Shown here piece after piece: positions 22,643-35,243 of a DNA stretch of 64,000 nucleotides. The DNA comes from Amaurobius ferox (taxonomy: Eukaryota > Arthropoda > Arachnida > Araneae > Amaurobiidae). Under the pieces are notes generated by a model, which did not search any database, was not told the DNA's origin, and saw only the letters and a list, made by a program, of their open reading frames with translations. The stretch covers positions 58,786,520 through 58,850,519 of the forward strand of contig OX578153.1 of NCBI GenBank assembly GCA_951213105.1, read 5' to 3'. The position numbers were made by a program, and so were the translations under genes. The number at the start of each line of letters is the position of its first letter. The stretch's first letter is position 1.

Positions 22643-23544
22643 GGGTACGCCAAGTAAAAATAATTCAATCAGTCATGCCCCGGAACGGTCCACCCCTGAG
22701 GGAGTGCTTATCAACAATATAGAAACAGTAATACAACAGTGAAAACAACAATATAGAAATACAATGATATAGAAGACACTGCAGTTATATTTTACCGCAT
22801 ATCACCATTTAGTTAGGTTTTCTCCCTCTGGAACACACAAAATGAACCGTTATTCATTAAAATCGGTTCAGTACTTAAGACTCTAAATCCTTCAAAAAAA
22901 TGGCCGATACAGAAAGAGTAGAAATTTCTGTTTTAAAGTTATTTTTTCTAGAGTGCTACCACACCATTTTTATTCTCTTTTTTTTCAGCTTTGTGGTCAT
23001 ATTACATAAAAAATTATCGTCTATAGCAATCTTGGTGTTGAGCTATAGACCCCTGAAAATCGGGGTTTGTCCTGCCACTCATAATAAATACACACTTGCC
23101 TTCTATATATTTGGACATGACAATAAGGACGGCTGAAACACTAACGCGTTCCAAAGATATAGAGAAAGTAATATTTTCTCTGATACCTCAAATTCAAGAT
23201 TTATCCGTCTATGTATGGAGACCCTCTTTTTACAAACTCATGGGATGGAATGAATGTAAAATTTAGAGACAGAATTTTTACTTAAATGTCATTTTAAAAG
23301 TATATCCTATTGATATCATGGATATTTTATTAATAGCCTTCAAGTGTAATTCTAGCTGCTATATGGAGCCACATAATTTAAAGACGCGATTTTTAACATT
23401 AGCAAAGGAGTAAACATTAATTCTAAATATTTTGTTTTTGTTTTTCTATACCAAATCAATCAGTCATATGTTTTTACAAGGTGCTCGCAATATATTACAA
23501 TGCCTAATCTCATAATCGTTTTACTTGACTAAATCACAATAACA
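22643..23544. repeat. Duplication copy 1, continuation after the LINE/SINE insertion
   Basis: The first about 68 bp (GCCAAGTAAAAATAATTC to GTGCTTATC) repeat 17109-17176. The following sequence to about 23220 matches 33600-34125, including AACAATATAGAAA repeats and TTAGTTAGGTTTTCTCCC. After about 23220 the two copies diverge. No gene recognised; the 78-codon frame at 22900-23136 is not convincing. Confidence 0.6.
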
Positions 23545-24488
23545 GAAAAAATCTGATGTCGACAACACATGACTTTCCTTATATAATGCAATGAATTTAC
23601 TACTTTTACAGTAAAAAAAAATAGATTTTTCTTATAGTCGATACTAATATTCTTTCCAAGATATTGAATTTTCGACAATTAGTGGTCATTTTCATTGATT
23701 TAGCGCCATTTTTATACATTTGGCGAGATTTTCCTTAATTTGGAAACATTTCAAAAAGTCGCCAAGTTGGCGACATTCCACCAAATTCGTCGCCAAAATC
23801 TCGCCCAGCGTTATGGATAGAGAATTGAGTTATTCTTATAGCAGATAAATGACTATCGGCTTTCAAATACAAAAGTATTACACAAAGTATATTTTCTCAT
23901 GAATGGAACGAGCTAAATACACGACAATGATGTCACCAAATTTATCGCATGATATTACATATGAAAAGTGAACATGTTACTCAACAGTTAATATTTTTTT
24001 TTAATTTATGGGATTTTTTGATACATTTATTTGAAAATGTGCAATATCTCGAGAACGGTTCATGCTAGCGGTCTAAAGTTTATGTCAATCGTTTTCTAAG
24101 GTAAAATTACATAAAAAATGTCTATTTGCGTAACTTTATTAATTATTCTGATTTTTTTTTATGATTTTTTCAAAATTTCACTCGAAAATTTAGGGGGGTT
24201 CTGAACATTCGATTGCGTTTAAAATCAATAGGCTTCCAGTATTCACGGATTGTGATTTTTGTACCTAATTTCATTCAAATCGCTCCATTCGATCGTGAGA
24301 TATCGTCTCCACAATCTCATTGACACACACACACACACACACTTTCACACACACACACACACACAGACATCAACTCAAAAATGTTTGATTCGTGATCAGT
24401 GATGTCTGAAACGTGCTCCCCCGTCGAAAACTTCAATTCGAATTTTCGACCCCGTCATAATACTTTACTTATACATTATAAGGAAAGT
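23545..24488 (+). mobile_element. F-family element F1
   Basis: Begins TCTGATGT.GACAACACATG then ACTTTCCTTATATAATGC, continues through a TTGGCGA array (about 23650-23830), CGAGAACGGTTCATG, a CA array (24328-24365), GTGATCAG and CGAATTTTCGACCCCGTC, and ends in the palindromic ATACATTATAAGGAAAGT. Non-coding. Same layout as F4, F5, F6, F8 and F9. Confidence 0.8.
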
Positions 24489-25025
24489 AATAAAATTAAA
24501 AATATGCTTCTATTAGTTTTAATCCCTTATAGGTAATACATAAAAATCGAGCAAAGATTGCCAGCTTAGCTAATGATGCAATGGCTGTGTTCTCATTATG
24601 GACGCCCATAGGAAAGGTATGGGCGCCCATCTTTCAGGAAGGAGGCAAACAAGGATATATTTCTTTTAATTTTCTCCTTTTTTTTCCTTATTTTGAACAT
24701 ATTGAACACGATATCCACCTTCGTGACCTTAAACGTCCAGGGAAGCGGGAAGTTCCTCCAACTTGCCCTCTCCTATCAACACAAATCGAAAATATCAACA
24801 CACAAATCACTCTTATCAACACAAATCGAAAATAACTTACAAGGAGGGTTGGATGCTTTTATTTTTTTTTCTAATTTACAACAGCGGAATTAGACTGTAC
24901 AACTCACCAAAGAAGTTGATTATTTCTTTATTTAATTACTTTTTAAGAACAGCCCTGGGTTTAGCGAGCCGGAAAAAGACGTTAGCACGCCATGTTTATC
25001 ACGCGGACCAAAGGTTCCCCATGAG
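24489..25025. repeat. Duplication copy 1 segment between F elements
   Basis: Matches 35747-36255. It includes a tandem pair of CTTATCAACACAAATCGAAAA units and a self-complementary GGGCGCCC. No gene recognised. Confidence 0.55.
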
Positions 25026-25396
25026 AAATGTCTATTTGCGTAATTTTATTAACGATTTTGATTTTTTGACGATTTTTTCAAAATTTCACTCGAAAATTTA
25101 GGGAAGTTCTGAACATTCGATTGCGTATATAGCGACAATAGGCTTCCAGTGTTTACAGAATGTGATTTTTGTACCAAATTTCGTTCGAATCGGTCCATTT
25201 GTTCGTCAGTTATCGTCTCCACAAACTCACTGACACACACACATACTTTCACACACACACACACACAGAAATCACCTCAAAAATGCTTGATTCGTGATCA
25301 GGGATGCTTGAAACGTGCTCTCCCGTCGAAAACTCGAAATCGAATTTTCGACCCCGTCACAATACTTTCCTTATACATTATGTATATAAGGAAAGT
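25026..25396 (+). mobile_element. F-family element F2, 5'-truncated
   Basis: Retains only the 3' part, from GAAATGTCTATTTGCG through a CA array to TATATAAGGAAAGT. Its left junction coincides with the point where duplication copy 1 lacks about 3 kb present in copy 2, so truncation and deletion are probably one event. It corresponds to F4 in copy 2. Confidence 0.8.
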
Positions 25397-26029
25397 TAAA
25401 GCGCCAAATGTACAACTCAACGTTAAAAAAACTGCGCCGTGAATCTTATACATAATTTTTTCACAGTGAAAGAGGTAAATTAATTGCTTTTTATAGGGAA
25501 AATCATATGCTGCAAACAGAAGAATTTGTTTTTATTTTAAATCTATTTTAGAAAGTTATCAACAAATATAACTACATAATAAAGTCCCTCTTGTGCTTGA
25601 AATCGTCTTACCAGAGCTTAATTTTGAATCCTCTCAAGCAAAGCTTAATCCCCATTTTCACAGAAATTTAAAATCCCCCTCTTCCAAATCTTGTTAAACT
25701 TATCTTACGTAATACTTTGATGTCCCATAAATCAATTATAAAGCGTTGACTATCAGCATGATTGAATTAAGTATTGTTTACCTCAACTCCAAAACCAACG
25801 CCGTCAAGTCAATTGTTTAGATAGAGGATAAAATCCCATGGGATTAACATTTGGATTCTCTCGAAGGCTTACCAGCTTTTCTTTTGTTATATCTGTTGGA
25901 TATTATTTATATCCGTTTTATCACTCAAATGTGTTACAGGGTTGTTCCTAGAAGAACCTTTAAGCACCGCAATAACTCTGTAAGGAAAAGCCCATCAGTG
26001 TGCAGAAAGTGGGAATCTACAGAAAAAAA

Positions 26030-26080
26030 GCCATCAGTGCTTCTTTCAAGCATGCCCAAAGGGGGCAAAGACCCCTGAGA
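26030..26080 (+). mobile_element. Truncated hAT-like MITE in repeat U
   Basis: Starts CAGTGCTTCTTTCA and continues into CCAAAGGGGGCAAAG, as in the complete copy at 40925-41136, but the right half and some flanking U sequence are missing. Confidence 0.6.
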
Positions 26081-28221
26081 TGAGTGTACATACATACTCG
26101 CTTACAAATCGGTATGGACAGAAATTGCCGACTACAAAGTTGTAGAACATTATTTAATTAATAGAAATCGACATCAGGAACACACGGAGCATATTGAATA
26201 GGATGAATACCTATCAAAAAGTGGCATTATCAGGGACTGTAATACGGTGACACCTACAATGGTTTTCAAAGAGCGCGGAAATGTTCTTTCTCAAATTCAA
26301 ATGTGTTTCGAAATTTTGATAGGTATATTCCAATATATGTTTGTATATTCTATTATATGTTATGTATGTTATAAAATATGTTATTCAAATATGATTCTAA
26401 TGTATGTTTTATGACCTCTTGAACACGTTTTGACTATTTTAGAGTGATGTCTCGCTGCCGTCTGTCTGTGGTCGATTTCTTGTGCACACAATAGCTGCAT
26501 AATTGAATTTTCACGAAACTTTATGTCCGGCTTTGTCGTCGAAAAATATAGAACTAGATAGAATTTTTTTTAATTCAAGAGATAACTTCAAAATTTTATA
26601 TTTTATGACAGCATCATACATCATAAAAGGGTTAATCTATGACTGAATGATCACGAGACTTTTTAGTTTCAATCATTGTGAAAAATAGACGCGATATAAT
26701 TTTTTTTTTCGTGGTGTAATTAGCTCCCTTGTGAGGATAAGATACCCTCCAGGGAGGAACATTAACAACGTCAGGTATGGTATCAATCAAAAGATTTTTT
26801 TCAAGACATTTAAAGAGAAGGTTAACACTCTATAAGTGTAATCTCTATACCGATTTTTCAAATTGTGTCTCGTAAAATTTGAGAAAACTAATTTCTGGTA
26901 TGAAGATGTGGAATTGAGCGACAATCCAGTTAATTTTTATTTTACATCTATTTTAGCAAGTTATCAACAAATATAGCTACATACTAAAGTCTGCTGTGAT
27001 TGAAATCTGCTTATCAGAGCTTGATTTTGAATCTTCTCCAGCAAAGCTCTACAAACTTAATCCGCATTTTCACAGAAATTTAAAATCCCCTCTTCCAAAT
27101 ATTGTTAAACTTATCTTACATAATACTTTGATGTCCCATAAATGGATTATAAAGCGTTGACTATCAGAGTAGCTGATAGGCATTGAGTTGAATATTGTTT
27201 ATTGCAACCCTAAAATCAGCGCCGTCTTGTCAATTGTTCAGAGAGAGGTTGGAATCTGATGTGAATAACATTTGAATTTCCTCAAAGACTTAACAGCCTT
27301 CCTTTCGTTAAATCCGTTGGAATTGATTTATTTCCGTTTTATCACTCAAACGTGTCACAGGGTACCTATAAACACCTTTAAGTACGCCAATAACTTTGCA
27401 TGGAAAAGCCTATGAATATGCACGTTACAGCCATCTACAGAAATGTGGCCATCCCCTATCAAATAAAAGTTGTTGAACCGCACGTAGCAGAGAGTTTAAA
27501 AAATTAGGATCACTAACTCGGCTACAAAGTGCGATAGACAGAAAATGTCGACTACAAAGTTAGAGAAGATAACTTAATTAATAGGAATGGACATCAAGAG
27601 CACACAAAAGGAGCATATGGAACAGGATGAATACCTGTCCTAAAGTGGTAATATGAGGGACTCTAACACGATGATACCTGCAATGGTTATCAAAGAGCGC
27701 AGTAATATGCTTTCCCAAATTTAAATGTGTTTCGAAATTTTTATATGTATATTCCAATATGTGTTTGTATATTCCAATATATGTTTGTATATTTCAATAT
27801 ATGTTATGTATGTTCCAATATATGTTATTTCAATATGATTCCAACATATGTTTTTTGACCTCCTGAACACGTTTTGACTATTTTAGAGTGATGTCTCTCT
27901 GTTGTCTGTTTGTTGTCGATTTCTTGTGTACACAAATGCTGCACAAATATTATTGAATTTTCACAAAACTTTACATTCCGTTTTGTAGTCGAAAAATCTA
28001 GAACTAGATAGAATTGTTATTAATTCGAGCGAAAACTTCGAAATTTTATATTTTTTATGGCAGCATAGGACAAAATTTGACATAATCATAAATAAAAGGG
28101 TTAATTTATGTCTCAATGATCACGTTGTTTCAAGCACTACTGCGAAAAATAGCGGCGATACAATTTTTTTGCTCGTGAAATAATTAGCCCTTAGCCCCCC
28201 CCCCCCTTGTGGGGGCAAGTT

Positions 28222-28289
28222 ATTGATACCATACTTGATGGTGTGAATATACCCCTGGGGTATATTCACAACATCAAGTATAGTATCAA
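28222..28289. repeat. Near-perfect 34-bp-arm palindrome
   Basis: Arms centred on position 28256 differ at two bases; the inner 13 bp (GTGAATATACCCC) are perfect. The related position in the second duplication copy (about 43610-43660) has only the right arm. Confidence 0.92.
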
Positions 28290-29019
28290 TCAAAAGTTTT
28301 TTTTTCAAACCCTTTAGAGTGAAGTGTAACACGCAATAATTATAATTACGATACCGATTGTAAAATTTGAAAAAAATGAATTCTGATATCAGAATGTCGA
28401 ATTGAACACCCCAGATAATTTTTATAAATCCATTTTAGAAAGGTATCTACAAATATAACTACATAATAAAGTCCCTGTTGTGATTGAAATCCGCTTAACA
28501 GAGCTTAATTTTGAATCTTCTCCAGCAAAGCTCTACAAACTTAATCCATATTTTCACAGAAATTTAAAATCACCTCTTCTAAATCTTGCTAAACTTATCT
28601 AACATAATACTTTGATATCCCTTAAATGGATTATAAAGCTTTGACTCTATCAGTATGACTGATAGGCATTGAGTTGAATATTGTTTATCACAACGCCAAA
28701 ATCAGCGCCGTATAGTCAATTGTTTGCTTAGAGAGAGGATGAAATGTGATGGGATTTAACATTTGGATTTCCTGTAAGACTTACCAGCCTTTATTTTGTT
28801 TTATCCATTAGATTTGATTTATATCCGTTTTATCGCTCAAACGTGTTACAGGGGACCTAGAGCAGTCTTTAAGCCCCTCAATAACTTTACAAGGAAAAGT
28901 TCATGAGTGTACATATTACGTCCATCTATAGAAAAGTAGCCAGACTCGATCGAATAAAAGTTATTGCATCGAACCTAGAAGTGAGTTTGAAAAGTTAAGA
29001 TTACAATAATTCTTGTAAT

Positions 29020-29309
29020 TTTTAAATCCGACAGCCGTGATTGATATAATTTAGTCAAAAATACAAAAACATTTATTTATAAAATCTACATTTACATCCA
29101 TTTTTTTTATTTATAAAAAATTAATTATTAGTTTCTGAGTTAGAGTGGATGCATACATTACACAGACAAAAATAGTTGTTTTACTCTAATAATAGTTTTT
29201 TCTTGTTCTAGTTTGGTCAAAACATATAGATAAGTCGAAAACTCGAGTTGGTATTTTCGACACAATTCCAATACTTTCCTTATGCATTACCATGTGTTGT
29301 AGGGAAAGT
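29020..29309 (+). repeat. Diverged F-type 3' end
   Basis: Ends with GTCGAAAACTCGAGTTGG, TTTTCGACACAATTCC and an ACTTTCCTTATGCATTACC.. GGGAAAGT stem-loop, a diverged form of the F terminus. The same sequence recurs at 46660-46947 (duplication copy 2), with relatives at about 37500-37910 and inverted at 58884 and 59293. Confidence 0.6.
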
Positions 29310-29799
29310 AAAAACTACAATACACACACGTAATTGTAAGCGCAAACTTTCTTCTTTCTACATTACAGCCATGCTGTCAATTTAATCCGAATACCAGCAT
29401 CTAATTCTTTAATCAAAGTGCAAATTAGCGTGATATGGCGCCCTTACTCGCTTCTCAAAGTATGGGAAAAGGCTATCCAGAAATCTCCATTCTCTGCAAA
29501 AGAACACTACTATTAGTCAGCAGAAAATAGTAGGTCAGACCTAAGTTGAGCAATTAGGGTAAAAGTTCTGCAATTCGATTATGAAAATCGGATAGTAGAA
29601 GACATGTAAACACTAAAAACGTGGAAGAAGCATACTGATTTCGTCTGCAGGAGTTTTTTGTTATAGAACTTGTAGAGATTGATGACGGTGATACAGAGAG
29701 AAAAAACATTAGTCTTAGTTAATTTGATTTGTTCATTTTTTACAACATAGATTCTATTTATTCTGCATGACGTAGGCATTCAAAGATGAATGTGGTGAA

Positions 29800-29905
29800 T
29801 ATACAAATACTTTGTAATCTATATGTAATTTCAAATAATTTATAATCTATATATAATCTCAAATACTTTATAATCAATATATAATTTTAAAGACTTTGTA
29901 ATCTA
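29800..29905. repeat. Short minisatellite, about 4 units of 27 bp
   Basis: Units of the type AAATACTTTGTAATCTATAT with an AATTTC spacer. The matching array in duplication copy 2 (47566-48398) has about 30 units. Confidence 0.85.
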
Positions 29906-30205
29906 TATATATAAAGAAGAAAAGTATGTATGTATGTATGTATGTATGATCCGACATCACGGGAGAACAGCCGAACCGAATTTGATGAAATTTGATGGGA
30001 TGTCTTGAAATAGCCCCCACTTAAATTTTAGTCCATGTTTCGAGTTTCTACGACCAGTGGTTCTCAAGATATTAGTGAAAATCAACACTTTCGTTTGTCT
30101 CATCATCACGGGAGAACGGTTGATCAGGATTTAATTAAATTTGGTGAGTAGCTTTGAAATAGGGGTAGTTTTGCATATGGGTAACTTTGTTGATGGGTAG
30201 CTTTG
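29902..30205 (+). mobile_element. Helitron 5' fragment
   Basis: A|TCTATATATATAAAGAAG, a (TATG)n stretch, then GGGAGAACAGCCGAACCG and TTTGATGAAATTTGATGG match Helitron 5' ends (reverse of 46200-46250 and 51700-51783). It is cut short where duplication copy 2 begins. Confidence 0.65.
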
Positions 30206-30379
30206 AATTCCCGCTTCCATTTATTGAATAATGAAAGAAATATTAAAATAGTGTTAGTGGCATCTTCGAAAAAGGTAAGGTTAGTGGTATCTCACCTCGA
30301 CTTACTTTGCAATTCATTTTATGCCCGCATTCATTTCAGCGTAAATAAATAAAACAGTAAATGTGTTATTTCTAATTAT

Positions 30380-31505
30380 TCATCATCATCATCATCATCA
30401 CTCGTCGTGCCTATTGGCACATAAGGCCTTCAGCTTGCGTCGCCACCCTGGTCGATCTTGTGCCGCTGTCCTTACTTCTGACCAGCTGGCCCATCCCATC
30501 AAATTCCTCTCTTGTTCTACCAGTCTTCTCCAAGTTAGCTTAGGTCGACCCCGAGATGTTTTTCCTTCAGGCTCCCAAGTAAGTGCCACAGCAGAGATGT
30601 TATGCTGCGGCATTCTTAAGACATGCCCAGTCCATTTCCATCTACAGCTTTTTATTTCCATCTCAATTACTTCCTGTCCAGTACTCCTGTAGAGTTCAGT
30701 GTTAGTAATAACATAAGGTCAAAATACTCCCAATATTTTCTTCAGATATTTAGTCTGCCAGGCATTCAACTTGTTGCATTGGTCCCTTGTTAATTTCCAT
30801 GTTTCGGCTCCATACAGTAAAACGCCTTTCACTCAGGAATTAAAAAGTTTAATTTTGGCTTCTAAATTATTGTTAGTAGCTCTCCATATTTTATTTTGTT
30901 TTCTAAAACAATTCTGAGCCTTTGCAATTCTTATTTCGGTACTTCATCTATTCCACCCTCCTTGTTCACCAGTACAGCAAAGTAAGTGAAGCTATTTACA
31001 TCTTCAATAGATTCATCATCTAATTTTACATTTCATAAGTTTTTCATTAATTCTTTTGTTTTACTTTTATTGATTCGTAAACCAGTAGTTTCAGCAATCT
31101 TATTAAAGCCATTAATTTTCTGTTATAGATCACAAAATCTAGAGGCCAAAAGAACAATGTAATCTGTAAAATCTTAATCTTCTAAAACTGATGTATATTT
31201 CCACCAAATACCTCTTCTCTCGTCTTTGATGGTGTTTTTTATGATTCAGTCATGAAATGTTTTAAATAATAAACCTGACATCCCACATCCTTTCTTTACA
31301 CCTGATTTAATTTGGAAGGGCTCTGTCAATTTTCCATTTACTTCAACACAGCAATTGCTGTTTCAATATAGCTCCCTATTAATATTAATAATTTTTTGTA
31401 GGATTCCATAACTATCAATTATCTTCCACGACATATTTTTGTCAATGATATCAAATGCTTTTCTAAAATCAATGAGATTTAAATATAGAGGTAATTATTA
31501 AATGA
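30380..31505 (-). pseudogene. Degenerate RTE-like LINE fragment, duplicate of 14108-15230
   Basis: Same remnant as in duplication copy 1, better preserved at the C-terminus: 30398-30661 encodes WKWTGHVLRMPQHNISAVAL, GKTSRGRPKLTWRRLVEQE and AAQDRPGWRRKLKALC, the conserved C-terminal tail of this LINE group. Upstream, FADD-region and AFDIIDK-type motifs are frameshifted and stopped. The 3' end is a GATGAT tail (30380-30399). Confidence 0.82.
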
Positions 31506-33545
31506 TCGTTAAATGTTATGGATCTTGACAATGATGTTTTACTTTCGCGAATACAATGCGTTTTGAACCTCATTTAAGGGACACAGAAACTAAAGGAAAG
31601 GGCACCTTTAATTTTGCTAAATCCCCATTCATTTACTCTCATGTAGACATTATGTTAAATAGCATCCTTTCAATAAAGCATTACTCGCTATGTTGGCAAA
31701 TTTAGAAAGCTAAATACTGCAATTTCCCGCCATTTCGAAAAGGAAAGTGAGCCGTTGCTTGGTTCATTAATTTCAATCGATCGCAATAGAACAAACTCTG
31801 CCTGCTGTTAGATATCAAGGAGCTAAGCGTTTTACTTCATGTCGATTTTCCCGAAATTGCTTTTCGAAGTATTTACCCGATATCTTAAAATATTGCGGAC
31901 AAATGTTTACTCGAGAAAACAGTCCTTACTTTCTCATTATTTCACAAAAAAAATCAAGCAAAATTATTTCACAAAAACAAAATTATTTCCCATAAAATAT
32001 TGAGAAATTCATATAAAAAAGCTTGGGCAAAATTTCAATGTTTTCTTTTCTCATATAAATATTAATAACATAAAAAAAGTAAAATACTCATAACTAAAAT
32101 AATAATATTTAAAAAAATAAAACTATATTTAGCAAAATGTTATCTTTTTTCTTCAAATAACTTTACCTGAACAAATTTTAAATCTGCGGATGTCGAGAAT
32201 CAAACAGAAGCCCTACGGACTACAAGATGAGGTCTTCACCACCTTCCCATGAACATCATCTTACAAAGACATAATATAACACTGAAATAATTATACGAGC
32301 TTTCAACAAGGAAAAAGAAATATTTTGGAAACTGATTTAGCAGATACTCATCTGAAATAGACAAAAGAGCTTGTGCTTTAAATATATGGAATAAAATGTT
32401 CTTGATATGAGATGAAAAATAGTTACTTGCAGAAAGATTGTTGTTTTACATTTTCCATGGAAATTGTTATCGAAGCATTCCCATTAATTCTGTCGACAAC
32501 TTGCTGTTTATTTACCTCAATAATGAAACAAATTCATTGTCATTTAGCATAATGAATTTATCCTTTGTGAATTTTTCTTGCTTTCAAAAACGGTCACCCG
32601 CAGTTCAAGACCAGACAGACATTTTGGAAACTGGTATTAGAAACCTATTTCAGATTTCACAGTTTCCTTAGACAGTATCAAGGGCTTTTTAAGGACCATC
32701 AAACAACTTTAGGAACCGTCATAAGCACTTCATATTACCACCTTTTTTAAAAATTGATTGTTCCTGGATAAATATTCTGTGATTATTTGTTGTATCAACT
32801 TCAATATGCTACAGCACTATACGACGCAGCTTTCTGGATGGATTAAAGAGTTTTTGAATCACCGTCTGTTTACTACTTGCTTAGTGTGACCAATGGAAGG
32901 GAGTCCCTAGTCCGAAGACTTTAACCTCCGGTATAATGCCAAACGAATTTATTTATTATATACAGTATAATTTTTAAACATTACCGGTACATATAGACAA
33001 CACGTAAATGTATTTTAATTTCTTGTAATCTGGAATTTTGTGGGACGGAGATAAAACAAAGTTATCCATTTGGGGTTTAGTTAAGGGCTGTCCATTAATT
33101 CGGTCGGCAACTTAATGTTTATTTAACCTGAAGGATGAAATAAATTCATTACCAGTTAACCTAATGAATTTATCCTTTGTGGCTGATTTTTTGTTTGTTT
33201 GTTTTCAAAAACGGTCAATCGCACTCAAGTGTAAGACCGCTATCTTCGTATTTCGAAACATCCATCCTTGGTATTTACAAGGTAAAAATAGAAGTGTTGC
33301 CAAAACACACGCATTATTACAGTCAAAAATAGTTTGTTAATTTTGAAGTGGCAATATCCAGACGTAAACAACTTGCACAACGATATTAAATTGTGCTCTG
33401 CACGCAGAATCCAGTGAGGTCGAAGGAAATTTTGTGACGTCGTTAGAGTAAGATGACAGTCGCAGTTAACAAATTCGGACACTCTTGAGTGCCCAAGAAT
33501 AAAATGCGCGCGTTTTTAATACACATGTCGTCATGTGCGCAGAGC
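31506..33545. repeat. Non-coding part of duplication copy 2
   Basis: Matches 15231-17108. The internal direct repeat (CCATTAATTC.GTCG) is at about 32480 and 33091 and is better preserved than in copy 1. About 70 bp near 32850-32930 is private. No gene recognised. Confidence 0.6.
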
Positions 33546-34530
33546 CAAGTAAAAATAATTCAGTCAGTCATGCCCCGGAACGGTCCACCCCTGAGGGAGT
33601 AGTAACAATATAGAAAATCAACAATATAGAAACAGCAATACAACAGTGCAAACAACAATATAGAAATGCAATGATATAGAAGACACTGGAATTATACTTT
33701 ACCGCTTAGCACCATTTAGTTAGGTTTTCTCCCACTGGAACACACAAAATGAACCATTATTCATTAAAATCGGTTCAGTACTTAAGGCTGTAAATCCTTC
33801 ACAAAAATCGGGATCCAAAAGGAGTAGAAATTGCCATTTAAAATTATTTTTTCCAGAGTGCTACCGCACCATTTTTTTTCTCTTTTTTTTCAGCTTTGTG
33901 GTCATATTACATAAAAAATTATCGTCTATAGCAATCTTAGGATTGCGCTATTAACCCCTGAAAATTCGGGTTTGTCATATCACTCATATTAAATACACAC
34001 TTGCCTTCTATACATTCGGTCATGATAATAAGGAGGGCTGAAACGCTAACGCGTTCCAAAAATATAGAGAAAGTAATATTTTCACTGAAACCTCAAATTC
34101 GAGATTTGCCCGTCTATGTATGTAGATACGTTAACTCATTAGCGAATGCACTTATAGGTATGAAATTTTATGTCTCGATACATTATGTAAAAAGCAAGCA
34201 TTTCCAATGTGAGAGGAACAGCTTTTATTGAATATACGTCATAATATTTCAGAATTTTTAGGTCACGTGCGGGTTCCTTTGTAAATTTATTTGTCACGAT
34301 TTGAAATTTGCCTGTAACAAAACATGTCCTAAACGGAACTCTATATCACACGATAACATTTCAAATCCCAAAACCCGAATATTCAGTGGCGATATCTTTG
34401 TGAAACGGAAACCAGTTTGGAATGGAATTACAATGAAAATCGCGGTGAAAGGTAATCTGATATATACAAGAATTCTGCTCTATGCATAAACATTTTACGG
34501 ACTAAAAAATTCGGACACTGGATGTTCCAG
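33546..34530. repeat. Duplication copy 2 segment with the empty LINE/SINE site, then unassigned DNA
   Basis: GCCAAGTAAAAATAATTC to GAGGGAGT occurs once, followed directly by AGTAACAATATAG, so no LINE or SINE sits here. Similarity to copy 1 fades after about 34125; nothing was recognised in 34126-34530. Confidence 0.55.
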
Positions 34531-34544
34531 TTTTTAAGCCATGT

Positions 34545-34735
34545 CCCCATGTCTTCGTGGAGTATTGGCATATTAAATTTTTAGGTCAGAAAGTTCTTCG
34601 AAAAGGTGATGCCAGGGGACGAAGGTCTAATCCCTCTGTATATCACCTGACTGCGTTCCATTCTAAAATGGGTAGCCTATGGACGCACAGGTCCAACTTT
34701 ACCTACTTGTGTGGTGCTCCCTGGTAAGGAGCAAT
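34545..34735 (+). mobile_element. Highly diverged SINE body
   Basis: Resembles the 13211 SINE body from GGTCAGAAAGTTCTTCGA through GATGCCAGGGGACGAAGG to CCATTCTAAAATGGGTAGC, without a recognisable tRNA head. It lies just upstream of a better copy. Confidence 0.55.
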
Positions 34736-34780
34736 GGTAAAAAAGCTTCCATGAATGTTCATGGACACGATACTATTCAA

Positions 34781-35052
34781 ACGGGATGTGATAGTTCAGT
34801 GGTTAAAGTGCGAAGATTGCGCTCGCAGGACTTCTGTTCGATTTTCGGCGCTAACCATCCGGCGCTATTCCCATCGTCACACTGAGTGCGGATTCGTAAA
34901 ATCTGTGGGTTCAAAAGTTCTTCTGAGATGTTGGTGGTACGGAGGGTACGGTCCCCGTAGATGTCGCCCCCTTCCCCTTTGTGTCCCAGTTTAAATAGTG
35001 GGGCACAGTCCCTGCCGTCCAAACAGATCTTCGGGTAGATCTGGGTCGAAAA
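34781..35052 (+). mobile_element. tRNA-derived SINE copy with A and B boxes
   Basis: A box TAGTTCAGTGG (34792-34802) is perfect and B box GTTCGATTTTC (34836-34846) is near-consensus. The body (TGTGGGTTCAAAAGTTCTTC, GAGGGTACGGTCCCCG, CAGTTTAAATAGTGGGGCAC, CCGTCCAAACAG) belongs to the 13211 family. The tail is A-rich instead of CAA repeats. Confidence 0.85.
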
Positions 35053-35243
35053 AAAATAAAGAAATCATAAAAGCAACCAAAAATTTCGTCAATGCTGTAA
35101 AATTATTTCTAAAACGAAAATCTACTTCGATGTAATGTTTTTTATGAATAATTCTGTTTTAGATAGGTTTCATTGTATATCTTGATCCTAAACTATTTTC
35201 TTTGATAAAGACTCCATATTTCAACAATATTGAAAATCCTATT

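Larger units (their letters stand above)
25551..29020 (+). repeat. Three tandem units (about 1.4-1.5 kb) of repeat U
   Basis: Unit landmarks AAGTTATCAACAAATATA, ATAATAAAGTCCCT and CAGAAATTTAAAATC recur near 25551, 26956 and 28438. Each unit also has CACTCAAACGTGTTACAG, GAATAAAAGTTATTG, GGAGCATATTGAA and CACGTTTTGACTATTTTAG (the third unit is incomplete). No coding potential is visible. Further copies at 40420-43974 and 46251-46680, plus fragments near 62340-63435. Family unknown. Confidence 0.75.
13945..30205. repeat. Large tandem segmental duplication, copy 1
   Basis: Colinear, same orientation, with 30218-48398. Pairs seen: 13945-17108 with 30218-33545; 22643-23220 with 33544-34125; 24030-25020 with 35255-36255; 25026-26700 with about 39035-41820 (minus a private F element there); 27420-28603 with 42773-43974; 28604-29905 with 46251-47590. 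Private to this copy are the LINE B/SINE block (17177-22642) and a deletion near 25020. Boundaries are approximate. Confidence 0.8.

Noticed and set aside
22560..22645. A functional class II tRNA gene
   Set aside because: The T arm and B box are good, but the anticodon loop lacks U33, the acceptor stem does not close, and it continues into a SINE body.
29579..29779. Frame partly conserved with 47311-47574
   Set aside because: Conservation follows from the segmental duplication; the two differ by shifts and have different ends, with no domain.
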